Source: Candidatus Mcinerneyibacteriota bacterium
GTDB lineage: Bacteria; AUK180; JAQVHJ01
DNA: 5,418 nt
NCBI GenBank assembly: GCA_030630935.1
Contig: DAOVMD010000238.1
Location: 1-5,418 of the forward strand
Reading direction: 5' to 3'
Shown here: in pieces, positions 1-5,418 of the stretch
Layout of the letters: each line of letters starts with the position of its first letter
How positions within the stretch are numbered: the stretch's first letter is position 1
Notes under the pieces: model-generated
Database searches by the model: none
What the model was told of the DNA's origin: nothing
What the model saw: the letters and a program-made list of their open reading frames with translations, nothing else
Program-made: the position numbers and the translations under genes

Positions 1-885
1 ACTAAAGATTCAATTATGTTGGAGATTTCTGCTGCTGAAGCGAGCTTTGAAGGAGTATTAAATAAGAATAGAAAGGTCATCAATGGTATTTGGAAAGAAG
101 GTCGCAACACATTTCCACTTGTTCTTACGCCTTTGACTAATAATATTGATTATGCAAATTTCAAAAGAGAAATTACATCGTCTTTGAAGTTAGAATTTTC
201 AAGTAAAAACTTTAAGTTCTATTCAAAAAAACAAGACTTAAAAGTTTTGGAGAAACTATCTAAAATTCTTGAAAGCAATTATCTTCGTATAACTGAGAAT
301 ATGCAGACTAGTTTTGATTCAAAAATTGATGTGCTTATTTATCCAGATTTAAAAGCATTTCACAATGCAATAAATTACTCTGATGCACCTGATTGGTTGG
401 TGGGTGCTGCCAGTAGAAATGAATTAAAAATGGTAAGTCCTTTAAATCCAGGCAGTGTACATTCTTATGAATCACTTATGAAAGCAATAGTCCACGAACT
501 TGCCCATATTGTCGTACTAAACTTTAGAAAGCAAGGACTCGTAGGTTTACCAAATTGGTTAAATGAAGGTTACGCCTATTATGAAGCTGGGCAACTTACT
601 GAAAATGAACTTCAAACTATCCATTCTAACCTGCTGAAGAATGAAATTCCTTCTTGGCAAGAATTGAAAAATGCCAATCCTTCTCACTTTGGAGATATTG
701 GAGGATACGGAATTTCGGCCACAATTATTGAGTTTATAATAGAATCCTATGGATTTGAAAATTTAAAACAATATATTATTGAACCTGAAAGTGTTGAGAA
801 AATCTATAAAATGTCCGAAAAAAAATTAGAGTTTATGTGGTTGGAATACTTAAAACAACATAAAATAATCGAAACGAAAAACTAA
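1..885 (+). CDS. Peptidase MA-like zinc metallopeptidase, 5'-partial
   Basis: Predicted zinc-dependent peptidase of the gluzincin (peptidase MA) type. Counting from the Met codon at 16, the active-site helix carries HELAH at residues 160-164 (two His ligands and the catalytic Glu161). About 20 residues later comes PNWLNEG (179-185), whose Glu184 is the expected third zinc ligand. Residues ~65-145 fit the usual N-terminal half of this family (a strand followed by an Ile/Tyr-Pro-containing segment). The frame is open from base 1, no ribosome-binding site precedes the ATG at 16, and residues 1-40 look like the end of another domain, so the true start is upstream of the window. That first segment (FEGVLN..., NGIWKEG, FPLVLTP) resembles the final strands of the small beta-barrel often found N-terminal to bacterial alpha/beta hydrolases and related secreted proteins. 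This is pattern recognition, not a search result. No membrane segment is visible in the part present. The substrate is unknown. Confidence 0.85.
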   Translation, partial: TKDSIMLEISAAEASFEGVLNKNRKVINGIWKEGRNTFPLVLTPLTNNIDYANFKREITSSLKLEFSSKNFKFYSKKQDLKVLEKLSKILESNYLRITENMQTSFDSKIDVLIYPDLKAFHNAINYSDAPDWLVGAASRNELKMVSPLNPGSVHSYESLMKAIVHELAHIVVLNFRKQGLVGLPNWLNEGYAYYEAGQLTENELQTIHSNLLKNEIPSWQELKNANPSHFGDIGGYGISATIIEFIIESYGFENLKQYIIEPESVEKIYKMSEKKLEFMWLEYLKQHKIIETKN

Positions 886-1022
886 TGTCAACAACAAATA
901 TAGTGCATTTGGCAGATAAAGTTAAAATTGAAATGTTTTTTAAAGAGATTGATTTTGAAAGAAAAGGCATAACTGTTATGGTTCAGCAATGTATGGACAA
1001 ACAACCTAAAAAGTTAATATAA
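885..1022 (+). CDS. Small ORF (45 aa) overlapping the peptidase stop
   Basis: Unrecognised short reading frame. Its ATG (885-887) shares one base with the peptidase stop (TAATG), a layout compatible with translational re-initiation. There is no Shine-Dalgarno-like sequence before it. The predicted peptide is mixed charged and hydrophobic (contains KIEMFFKEIDFERKG), has no signal peptide or membrane segment, and matches no family I know. A second frame open from 1010 to a TGA at 1160-1162 continues in the -1 direction across an A5 run at 1008-1012. The two together could therefore be remnants of one frameshifted gene. It could equally be chance in AT-rich DNA. Confidence 0.25.
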   Translation: MSTTNIVHLADKVKIEMFFKEIDFERKGITVMVQQCMDKQPKKLI

Positions 1023-1044
1023 ATATTTTCGAGTTGCTCAACTT

Positions 1045-1069
1045 AAAAAACCTGGTATACTATACCGGG
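1045..1069 (-). terminator. Possible intrinsic terminator reading leftward
   Basis: Bases 1051-1069 form a near-perfect palindrome (CCTGGTATACTATACCGGG) with an 8-bp stem, one T-G wobble and a 3-nt loop. Six A residues at 1045-1050 become a U6 tract on the minus strand, so the orientation fits a rho-independent terminator for leftward transcription. No minus-strand gene is visible upstream of it, so its role is unclear. On the + strand there is no T tract after the stem. Confidence 0.45.
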
Positions 1070-1169
1070 AAAGGAATCCTCAAAAACCTCACCGATAAGT
1101 TCAATAACCTATTCCTAAAATATATTAACTGCAATGTAATGCTCATCCTAATATACACATGAATAATAA

Positions 1170-1355
1170 TTATATGGAATATTTTTTTGCATTGATAAAA
1201 AATAATAATGTCGAAAGAAATATACGCAGTTATATAGATTTTATAAATTCATATAAATAATTATTTATTCCATATTCATGATGTAAAAAAATATAAAAAC
1301 AATAAAAAAACATCAGGAAACCTCGCATCGATTAACATCGATGCATTCCATATAA
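1170..1355. repeat. 11-bp inverted repeat pair
   Basis: TTATATGGAAT at 1170-1180 is the exact reverse complement of ATTCCATATAA at 1345-1355. A third partial copy (ATTCCATAT) lies at 1267-1275 in the same orientation as the right arm. The 186-bp unit encloses no gene. It could be the ends of a small miniature transposable element or repeated protein-binding sites. I found no clear target-site duplication, and AT-rich sequence raises the chance of coincidence. Confidence 0.3.
1325..1344. repeat. Perfect 8-bp hairpin
   Basis: GCATCGAT (1325-1332) and ATCGATGC (1337-1344) are perfect complements around a TAAC loop. No T tract follows on the + strand. On the minus strand a T7 tract appears only about 15 nt later, so it is not a standard terminator in either direction. 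It lies about 40 bp upstream of the -35 element of the NAD operon, so an operator or structural role is possible but unproven. Confidence 0.4.
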
Positions 1356-1382
1356 AAAAAGAAAACTCCTGCTATATTTTTA

Positions 1383-1411
1383 TTGACAATTTTCGTTAAC
1401 TTTGTTATAAT
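1383..1411 (+). promoter_or_regulatory. Consensus sigma70-type promoter of the NAD/gltX operon
   Basis: A perfect -35 TTGACA (1383-1388) and a perfect -10 TATAAT (1406-1411) are separated by exactly 17 bp, with a TG one base before the -10 (extended -10). Transcription would start near 1417-1419, giving a leader of only about 13-15 nt before the ATG at 1432. All three downstream genes are tightly packed, so this is probably the promoter of the whole unit. Confidence 0.85.
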
Positions 1412-1431
1412 GAGAAAAAAGGGTGAGGACA

Positions 1432-2283
1432 ATGGATTTCAAAGTAAGAATGATTCAAAACTTTCCTAAGCTGGGAGCGGTTCAGGATAATTTTATTTTG
1501 CATAAGAAGCAGATTGAAAAAGCGATTAAGGATAGGATTGACCTGATCATATTTCCTGAGTTAAGTTTAACCGGTTATATGTTAAAGGATATGGTTCCGG
1601 TTGCTGCGGTTCATAAGGAACATTCAATTATTACAGAACTGCAAAAACTAAGTAAAAAGATTTCAATTTTAATTGGACTCGTTGAAGAATCGAATTCTGT
1701 AATATTTTATAATGCAGCATTTTATTTTGAAGACGGAAAACTTCATTTTATTCACAGAAAAGTTTATTTACCTACTTATGGGATGTTTGAAGAAGAGCGT
1801 TATTTTGGAGCCGGCAACAAAATTCGGGCATTTGAAACGAAATTCGGCCGCTTTGGTATTGCAATCTGTGAAGATGCCTTACACCCGTCGTTTGCTTATA
1901 CCTTGTCTCAGGACAGGATAAAGTATCTTTTCGTTTTAGCATCATCCCCAGCGAGTGGGCTTTCAGGAAAGGAAGGAAGTTTCAAGACGATTGATACCTG
2001 GGAAAGTTTAATTAGAACATACTCAATGTTGTTTTCAATATATACAATTTATGTTAATCGCTCAGGTGTTGAAGATGGGATAAGTTTTTTGGGAGGTTCC
2101 CAGGTAGTTGCTCCATCAGGTGAGGTTATTAAAAAATTACCTTATCTTGAGACTTCTGAAGGAGATGCAATTCTTGAAGAGGATAAAATTCGTGGAGCAA
2201 GAATGTATACACCACTTCTCAGGGATGAGAAACTTGGTTTAACAATTAAAGAGTTAAAGAGGATTTATGACGAAGATAGATAA
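1432..2283 (+). CDS. Nitrilase-family glutaminase subunit of NAD synthetase
   Basis: Predicted carbon-nitrogen hydrolase (nitrilase superfamily), 283 aa, matching the glutaminase domain of glutamine-dependent NAD synthetases. It would hydrolyse glutamine to glutamate and pass ammonia to the synthetase. The catalytic triad is visible: Glu43 in FPELSLTGY, Lys110 in HRKVYLPTYG, Cys146 in GIAICEDA. The segment LPTYGMFEEERYF (113-125) is typical of this NAD-synthetase branch rather than of general amidases. In many bacteria this domain is fused to the N-terminus of NadE; here it is a separate gene that overlaps the synthetase gene by 17 bp. I chose the ATG at 1432 over an in-frame GTG at 1423 because the GTG lies inside the purine-rich GGGTGAGG that serves as the ribosome-binding site. 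Generic nitrilase or amidase activity cannot be excluded from sequence alone, but the neighbour makes the NAD role likely. Confidence 0.85.
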   Translation: MDFKVRMIQNFPKLGAVQDNFILHKKQIEKAIKDRIDLIIFPELSLTGYMLKDMVPVAAVHKEHSIITELQKLSKKISILIGLVEESNSVIFYNAAFYFEDGKLHFIHRKVYLPTYGMFEEERYFGAGNKIRAFETKFGRFGIAICEDALHPSFAYTLSQDRIKYLFVLASSPASGLSGKEGSFKTIDTWESLIRTYSMLFSIYTIYVNRSGVEDGISFLGGSQVVAPSGEVIKKLPYLETSEGDAILEEDKIRGARMYTPLLRDEKLGLTIKELKRIYDEDR

Positions 2284-3094
2284 ACTTGACCTGGATAAGG
2301 TTTTAAAATTAATTACAAATTTCATTAAATATGAAATTAAAAAAACCGGTTACAAGAAAGTTGTTCTTGGTTTATCCGGTGGTTTGGATTCAAGTACTGT
2401 TGCATATTTATCAGTTAAGGCATTAGGTAATAAGAATGTTATTGGATTTATAATGCCATATAAAACGAGTTCTCCGGATAGTAAGAAGCATGCTCTTGTT
2501 ATTGCGAAGAAATTAAAGATTAAAGTATTTGAAGTTCCAATCACTGAAATGGTTGATGCTTATTTAAGTAAGTTTAAAAATAATATTTCACAAGTTCGTC
2601 AGGGAAATATCATGGCTCGGCAGAGGATGATAGTGTTATATGATAAGAGTGAAGAGTTTAAAGGTTTAGTAATTGGAACAGGTAATAAGACAGAATTTCT
2701 ATTGGGTTACACTACTCTTTGGGGTGATAGTGCGAGTGCGTTAGTTCCGCTTGGTGATCTTTACAAAACACAGGTGAGGATATTAGCAAGATATATTGGT
2801 GTTCCTGAAGAGATTATTTTAAAGAAACCAAGTGCGGATCTTTGGAAAGGTCAAACAGATGAAGAAGATCTTGGGTTCACTTATGCGGATGTTGATAAGC
2901 TTCTATATTATATGGTTGATGAGAGATACCCAGTTCTTCAATTACAAAAATTAGGCTATAAGAAATCTTTTATTGATAAAGTTTTTAAAATTATTCAGAG
3001 AACTCAATTTAAAAGGAAACTTCCTATTATTGCTAAAATTTCAGCGCGTACTATTGACCATGATTTCAGATACCCGAGGGATTGGGGGTTATAG
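2267..3094 (+). CDS. nadE: NAD+ synthetase, ATP-pyrophosphatase subunit
   Basis: Catalyses the last step of NAD synthesis: adenylation of nicotinic acid adenine dinucleotide with ATP, followed by amidation by ammonia to NAD+. The protein is 275 aa, the length of the short, stand-alone NadE type. Visible motifs in order: the PP-loop SGGLDSS (37-43), GNIMARQRM (113-121), GTGNKTE (137-143), GY-TTLWGD (147-154), KPSADLWKGQTDEEDLG (187-203), and a C-terminal lysine/arginine-rich segment ending RDWG (248-274). The start ATG at 2267 lies within the end of the glutaminase gene and is preceded by AAAGAGG four bases upstream, so translational coupling is likely. Short NadE proteins are often ammonia-dependent, but the adjacent glutaminase gene suggests a two-subunit, glutamine-dependent enzyme. 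Catalytic assignment is strong; subunit association is inferred. Confidence 0.95.
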   Translation: MTKIDKLDLDKVLKLITNFIKYEIKKTGYKKVVLGLSGGLDSSTVAYLSVKALGNKNVIGFIMPYKTSSPDSKKHALVIAKKLKIKVFEVPITEMVDAYLSKFKNNISQVRQGNIMARQRMIVLYDKSEEFKGLVIGTGNKTEFLLGYTTLWGDSASALVPLGDLYKTQVRILARYIGVPEEIILKKPSADLWKGQTDEEDLGFTYADVDKLLYYMVDERYPVLQLQKLGYKKSFIDKVFKIIQRTQFKRKLPIIAKISARTIDHDFRYPRDWGL

Positions 3095-3099
3095 CATTA

Positions 3100-4560
3100 A
3101 TGAGTGGAGAAATCAGGGTAAGGTTTGCACCCAGCCCAACTGGGAAATTGCATATCGGTGGAATCAGAACGGCATTATTCAACTACCTGTTTGCAAGAAC
3201 GAAAAAAGGAAAATTTATTATAAGAATTGAGGATTCGGATTTCGAAAGGTCGAAAGATGAATTCGTTATTGATATCTGTGAATCGTTAAAGTGGGTAGGT
3301 CTGGATTGGGATGAAGGTCCTTTAAAAGAGGATTATAATACGAAAAATGAGTATTTTCAATCACAGCGTTTGGATACTTATAAAAGCAAAGCTGATGAAC
3401 TTTTAAATTCCGGTAAAGCATACAGGTGTTTTTGTTCTCATGATAGATTGAAGGAATTAAAAGATATCCAGCGACAAAGGAAAGATGCAGTATTCGGATA
3501 TGATGGTTTTTGTAGAAATCTTACACCGCAGGAGATCACAGAAAAACTGAATAATAATGAGAAATTTACAATAAGAATTAAACGTCCTGACACTCCGGAG
3601 ATTTCATTTTGTGATCTGATCAGGGGAGAGATTTCTTTTCGGTCTGATACACTTGATGATTTCATAATAATCAGAAGTGACGGGCGACCGGTTTATAATT
3701 TCACGGTTGTGGTTGATGATTATTTAATGGGAATTACACATGTAATCAGGGGGGAAGATCATATCTCAAATACTCCAAAACAAATTATTCTTTATAAGTT
3801 ATTTGACTGGAGAATTCCTGAGTTCGGTCACCTGCCTTTAATTTTTGGAGATGATGGGAAACGTTTATCAAAACGTCATGGAGCTGTTTCTATCCTGGAA
3901 TATAAGAAGGAAGGTTTCTTAAGAGAAGCTATTTTAAACTATCTCGCCTTACTTGGCTGGAGTTATGATAGTGAACGGGAAATATTTTCAAAAGAAGAAT
4001 TAATAGAGTTATTCGAGATTTCCAAAATTTCAAAGACAGCTGCAAGATTCTCAATTGATAAATTACTCTGGTTTAATTGTCTTTATATCCACGAACTTAG
4101 CAGGGAAGCAAGATTAAGTATACTAATTCCATTCCTTAAAGATGCAGGTATAATATCTGAACTAACTGATCATGTGAAAGAGAAATTATTTGCAATCATT
4201 GAGATTGCCGGGGATAGGATCAAGAAACTTCCTGACTTGAATTTTTATGCAAAACCTTTTTTCTTTAAACCTGAAGAATTCAATGAGAAAGGAGTACGAA
4301 AATTCTTAAAAGCTGAAAATATCCAAGTTATAAAACATATCGGCAAATTATTTAAAGAAATAGATGAGATAGATTTTAAAAGAGAGAAGATTGAAGAAAT
4401 TATTAAAATTGAATCAGAAACATCAGGAATTAAATCTGGAAAAATCATTCAGGGGTTACGGGTTCTATTAACAGGAGGTATGATTTCAGCCGGGTTATTT
4501 GAAACAATTGAGATAATGGGAAGGGATGAAGTTGTAAGACGAATTGAAATGTTTCAATGA
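3100..4560 (+). CDS. gltX: Glutamyl-tRNA synthetase
   Basis: Class I aminoacyl-tRNA synthetase that charges tRNA-Glu with glutamate in the cytoplasm; 486 aa, the normal length for bacterial GluRS. The HIGH-type signature is in PSPTGKLHIGG (11-21) and the KMSKS-type signature is KRLSKRHGA (254-262). A zinc-site pattern Cys-x-Cys (C110, C112) followed by Tyr-x3-Cys (Y134, C138) sits in the acceptor-stem region. VIRGEDHISNTPKQ (215-228) and the C-terminal LRVLLTGG...GLFETIEIMG (453-474) are typical of GluRS, covering the catalytic core and the helical anticodon-binding part. I preferred the ATG at 3100, five bases after the nadE stop, over an in-frame TTG at 3082 inside nadE; a GGGGG run at 3084-3088 can serve as the ribosome-binding site. 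Whether it also mischarges tRNA-Gln (non-discriminating type) cannot be decided here. Confidence 0.96.
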   Translation: MSGEIRVRFAPSPTGKLHIGGIRTALFNYLFARTKKGKFIIRIEDSDFERSKDEFVIDICESLKWVGLDWDEGPLKEDYNTKNEYFQSQRLDTYKSKADELLNSGKAYRCFCSHDRLKELKDIQRQRKDAVFGYDGFCRNLTPQEITEKLNNNEKFTIRIKRPDTPEISFCDLIRGEISFRSDTLDDFIIIRSDGRPVYNFTVVVDDYLMGITHVIRGEDHISNTPKQIILYKLFDWRIPEFGHLPLIFGDDGKRLSKRHGAVSILEYKKEGFLREAILNYLALLGWSYDSEREIFSKEELIELFEISKISKTAARFSIDKLLWFNCLYIHELSREARLSILIPFLKDAGIISELTDHVKEKLFAIIEIAGDRIKKLPDLNFYAKPFFFKPEEFNEKGVRKFLKAENIQVIKHIGKLFKEIDEIDFKREKIEEIIKIESETSGIKSGKIIQGLRVLLTGGMISAGLFETIEIMGRDEVVRRIEMFQ

Positions 4561-4709
4561 TGGAACAAAGAAAAAAAACGATACAAAAAGACAAAAAAAG
4601 ACAAAACTTGGGACATTCTGTTAATGAAATAAAAGTAGCGTTATTGATAAAACTTTCTTCTGTCTCCAAAGAAATGTATTTTCCAAATTTATCAAGAGTG
4701 TCCCATTAA
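4560..4709 (+). CDS. Doubtful small ORF (49 aa) after gltX
   Basis: An ATG at 4560-4562 shares one base with the gltX stop (TGATG) and opens a 49-codon frame. The N-terminal half is very Lys/Gln/Arg-rich (A-rich DNA), the remainder is undistinguished, and no ribosome-binding site precedes it. It runs through the whole inverted-repeat unit at 4609-4705 and ends directly after it, which suggests the frame is accidental. No known family recognised. Confidence 0.15.
   Translation: MEQRKKTIQKDKKRQNLGHSVNEIKVALLIKLSSVSKEMYFPNLSRVSH
4609..4705. repeat. 97-bp unit bounded by 11-bp inverted repeats
   Basis: TGGGACATTCT (4609-4619) and AGAGTGTCCCA (4695-4705) are inverted repeats with one mismatch, which would be a G-U pair in RNA. 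The interior (75 bp) is AT-rich. It lies 48 bases after gltX. It may be a miniature transposable element, or a long stem-loop at the 3' end of the operon transcript. No T tract follows, so a classical terminator is unlikely, and no clear target duplication flanks it. Confidence 0.4.
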
Positions 4710-4856
4710 TCACTTATTATGAAAGAAAAATAAAATAAAAAAAATAACTAACTAACCGCCCCGAAAAAACAGGGGAAACTCCGGACGCTGAGAGCGCAGA
4801 TAAAAAAATAACAAAAGAAAAATATTTAACATTGATGTATTGATTTTTAGGGTTTA

Positions 4857-4945
4857 TCCTGTAGGTATAAAGTGTTAGTAGCCCCGCAATTTATTGCGGG
4901 GTATGGATTCCCCTTAGAGATTTCAGTCCTGTAGGGACAACAGAA
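4857..4945. repeat. Extragenic repeat-like block
   Basis: The word TCCTGTAGG occurs at 4857-4865 and 4927-4935, 70 bp apart. The first copy is followed by GTATAAAGTGTTAGTAG and then the hairpin at 4882-4901; the second lies in a small GTCC/GGAC stem (4926-4938). The style (CCTGTAGG plus a TTAGTAG-type tail) resembles short dispersed extragenic repeats I recall from Bacteroidota/Ignavibacteria genomes. Copy number elsewhere in this genome cannot be seen. Confidence 0.4.
4882..4901. repeat. GC-rich perfect hairpin
   Basis: CCCCGCAA (4882-4889) pairs perfectly with TTGCGGGG (4894-4901) around a TTTA loop. It is strikingly GC-rich for its surroundings. No T tract follows on + or precedes as A tract, so it is not a standard intrinsic terminator. 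A GGGG/CCCC alternative pairing with 4910-4913 is possible. It is likely the palindromic core of the extragenic repeat. Confidence 0.6.
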
Positions 4946-5054
4946 AATAAACAAAAAGAAAAGCGAAAAAAATTAAAAGTGACTTGAAAAAAATTTTTCC
5001 TTTTTTGTTTGTTTTTGTTTTCTTTTGTTTTTTTCCATCCCGTCCATCCCATTC

Positions 5055-5075
5055 TCAAGCAACTACGTTGCTTGA
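5055..5075. repeat. Perfect 9-bp hairpin
   Basis: TCAAGCAAC (5055-5063) and GTTGCTTGA (5067-5075) are perfect complements around a 3-base TAC loop. It is followed by a purine-rich run with repeated AGCAGA/GAGAAC words (5079-5108), not by a T tract. Probably another extragenic palindrome. Confidence 0.55.
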
Positions 5076-5126
5076 ACAGAGAGCAGATAGCAGAGAACGG
5101 AGAACAGTAGTTTTATAGAATATAGT

Positions 5127-5187
5127 CCTGCGACAAGCAGAGCGCAGGCGTCCCGTATGTCCAAAGGATATCGGGATTGATATATTT
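5127..5187 (+). repeat. Two adjacent stem-loops followed by T-rich DNA
   Basis: CCTGCG (5127-5132) pairs with CGCAGG (5143-5148). Directly after it, TCCCG (5151-5155) pairs with CGGGA (5172-5176), with further imperfect pairing inside. The second stem is followed by TTGATATATTTTTT (5177-5190). The arrangement could act as a weak rightward terminator, but the T tract starts about 8 bases after the stem and there is no nearby upstream gene. Confidence 0.35.
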
Positions 5188-5341
5188 TTTGCATTCAATC
5201 GAATCCTTAAGCAACATAAGTTTTAAATAAATACATTGTATTCTCTAAAACAAAAACATTATGGTTCATCTCCAAAAAAGTTGGTAAAATAACAAAAATA
5301 AAGTATAAAATGAAGACCAAAGACAAAAACAAAAATAAAAA

Positions 5342-5370
5342 TTGACAGGGACTTTTACGAGACTTGTAAA
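5342..5370 (+). promoter_or_regulatory. Weak promoter-like site near the right edge
   Basis: A perfect TTGACA (5342-5347) is followed after 17 bp by TGTAAA (5365-5370), which matches four of six bases of a -10 element. A small inverted repeat TTTAC/GTAAA (5354-5358, 5366-5370) overlaps the presumed -10. The last bases of the window show no start codon with a clear ribosome-binding site, so any gene served would lie beyond the window. Confidence 0.3.
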
Positions 5371-5418
5371 GGATAATATATAAAAAGATTTTATGTTTTG
5401 AAGCAAATGTTTTTGAGA

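Larger units (their letters stand above)
1023..1382. other. Intergenic stretch without a convincing gene
   Basis: About 360 bases of very AT-rich DNA between the small ORF and the NAD operon promoter. It contains the minus-strand terminator-like hairpin (1045-1069), an 11-bp inverted repeat (1170-1180 and 1345-1355) and a perfect 8-bp hairpin (1325-1344). The only other readable item is a 33-codon ATG frame at 1159-1260, rich in Asn, Ile and Tyr and without a ribosome-binding site, which I do not consider a gene. No tRNA, riboswitch or CRISPR pattern is visible. Confidence 0.6.
4710..5341. other. Gene-free region with clustered short palindromes
   Basis: No reading frame of credible length on either strand, no tRNA-like fold and no CRISPR-type regular spacing. 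It carries an imperfect CCCC/GGGG stem near 4760-4776, the repeat pair at 4857-4945, the hairpins listed separately, a composition switch at 4994, and a tandem CCATCCC (5035-5041, 5044-5050). The word AGAGCGCAG occurs at 4791-4799 and again at 5139-5147, suggesting shared repeat ancestry of the two ends. Confidence 0.6.

Noticed and set aside
1159-1260. 33-codon ATG frame
   Set aside because: Low-complexity Asn/Ile/Tyr composition in AT-rich DNA, no ribosome-binding site, no recognisable family.
1397-1404. Bacteroidota-type -7 element TAACTTTG
   Set aside because: The matching upstream TTTG-type element at the needed spacing is missing, while the sigma70 consensus at the same place is perfect.
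1423-1431. GTG at 1423 as start of the glutaminase gene
   Set aside because: It lies within the probable ribosome-binding sequence GGGTGAGG and would leave a leader of only a few bases; the ATG at 1432 is better placed.
3082-3099. TTG at 3082 as start of gltX
   Set aside because: It adds six residues that are not part of the family's usual N-terminus and lies inside nadE; the ATG at 3100 gives the expected start just before the conserved RVRFAPSPTG segment.
4445-4669. 74-codon minus-strand frame overlapping the end of gltX
   Set aside because: Mostly antisense to gltX with hydrophobic shadow composition and a TTG start; no independent support.
4965-5034. Intrinsic terminator for the operon at the T-rich tract
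   Set aside because: The only stem before the T run is A-T pairs with bulges and lies more than 400 bases after gltX, so I list it only as a composition feature.
4710-5190. CRISPR array
   Set aside because: The repeated words are short, irregularly spaced and not separated by uniform spacers.
5190-5220. tRNA T-arm-like sequence TTCAATCGAATCC
   Set aside because: No acceptor, D-arm or anticodon stem pairing could be found around it.

Overview
The window comes from an AT-rich bacterial genome. It holds four recognisable protein genes, all on the + strand, separated and followed by AT-rich non-coding DNA with several small inverted repeats. The codon bias towards A/T, the separate glutaminase and synthetase genes for NAD synthesis, and the extragenic repeat style near 4857-4945 remind me of the FCB group (for example Ignavibacteria-like lineages). 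That is memory-based and only a weak assignment. A perfect sigma70-type promoter argues against a classical Bacteroidota promoter system.

Layout. (1) Positions 1-885 are the 3' part of a secreted-type zinc metallopeptidase gene (peptidase MA-like, HExxH...E) whose start lies outside the window. (2) Positions 885-1405 are a weakly coding or non-coding stretch. It has a small ORF overlapping the peptidase stop, a hairpin that reads as a minus-strand terminator, and an 11-bp inverted repeat enclosing a shorter perfect hairpin. (3) Positions 1383-4560 are one tight transcription unit: a consensus TTGACA-N17-TATAAT promoter, then a nitrilase-family glutaminase subunit of NAD synthetase, the NAD synthetase subunit proper (17-bp overlap), and glutamyl-tRNA synthetase gltX (5-nt gap). 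(4) Positions 4561-5418 contain no convincing gene. They hold a 97-bp inverted-repeat unit, a cluster of short palindromes that look like extragenic repeats, an A-rich to T-rich composition switch, and a weak promoter-like site at the right edge.

How the genes work together. The glutaminase subunit is expected to release ammonia from glutamine. The synthetase subunit uses that ammonia to amidate nicotinic acid adenine dinucleotide to NAD+. The by-product glutamate is also the amino-acid substrate of GltX, although linking the two in one operon may be no more than housekeeping clustering.

I do not see a strongly supported new biological system here. The core is housekeeping. The most open questions are the two-gene form of the glutamine-dependent NAD synthetase, the domain upstream of the truncated peptidase, and the origin of the intergenic inverted repeats.
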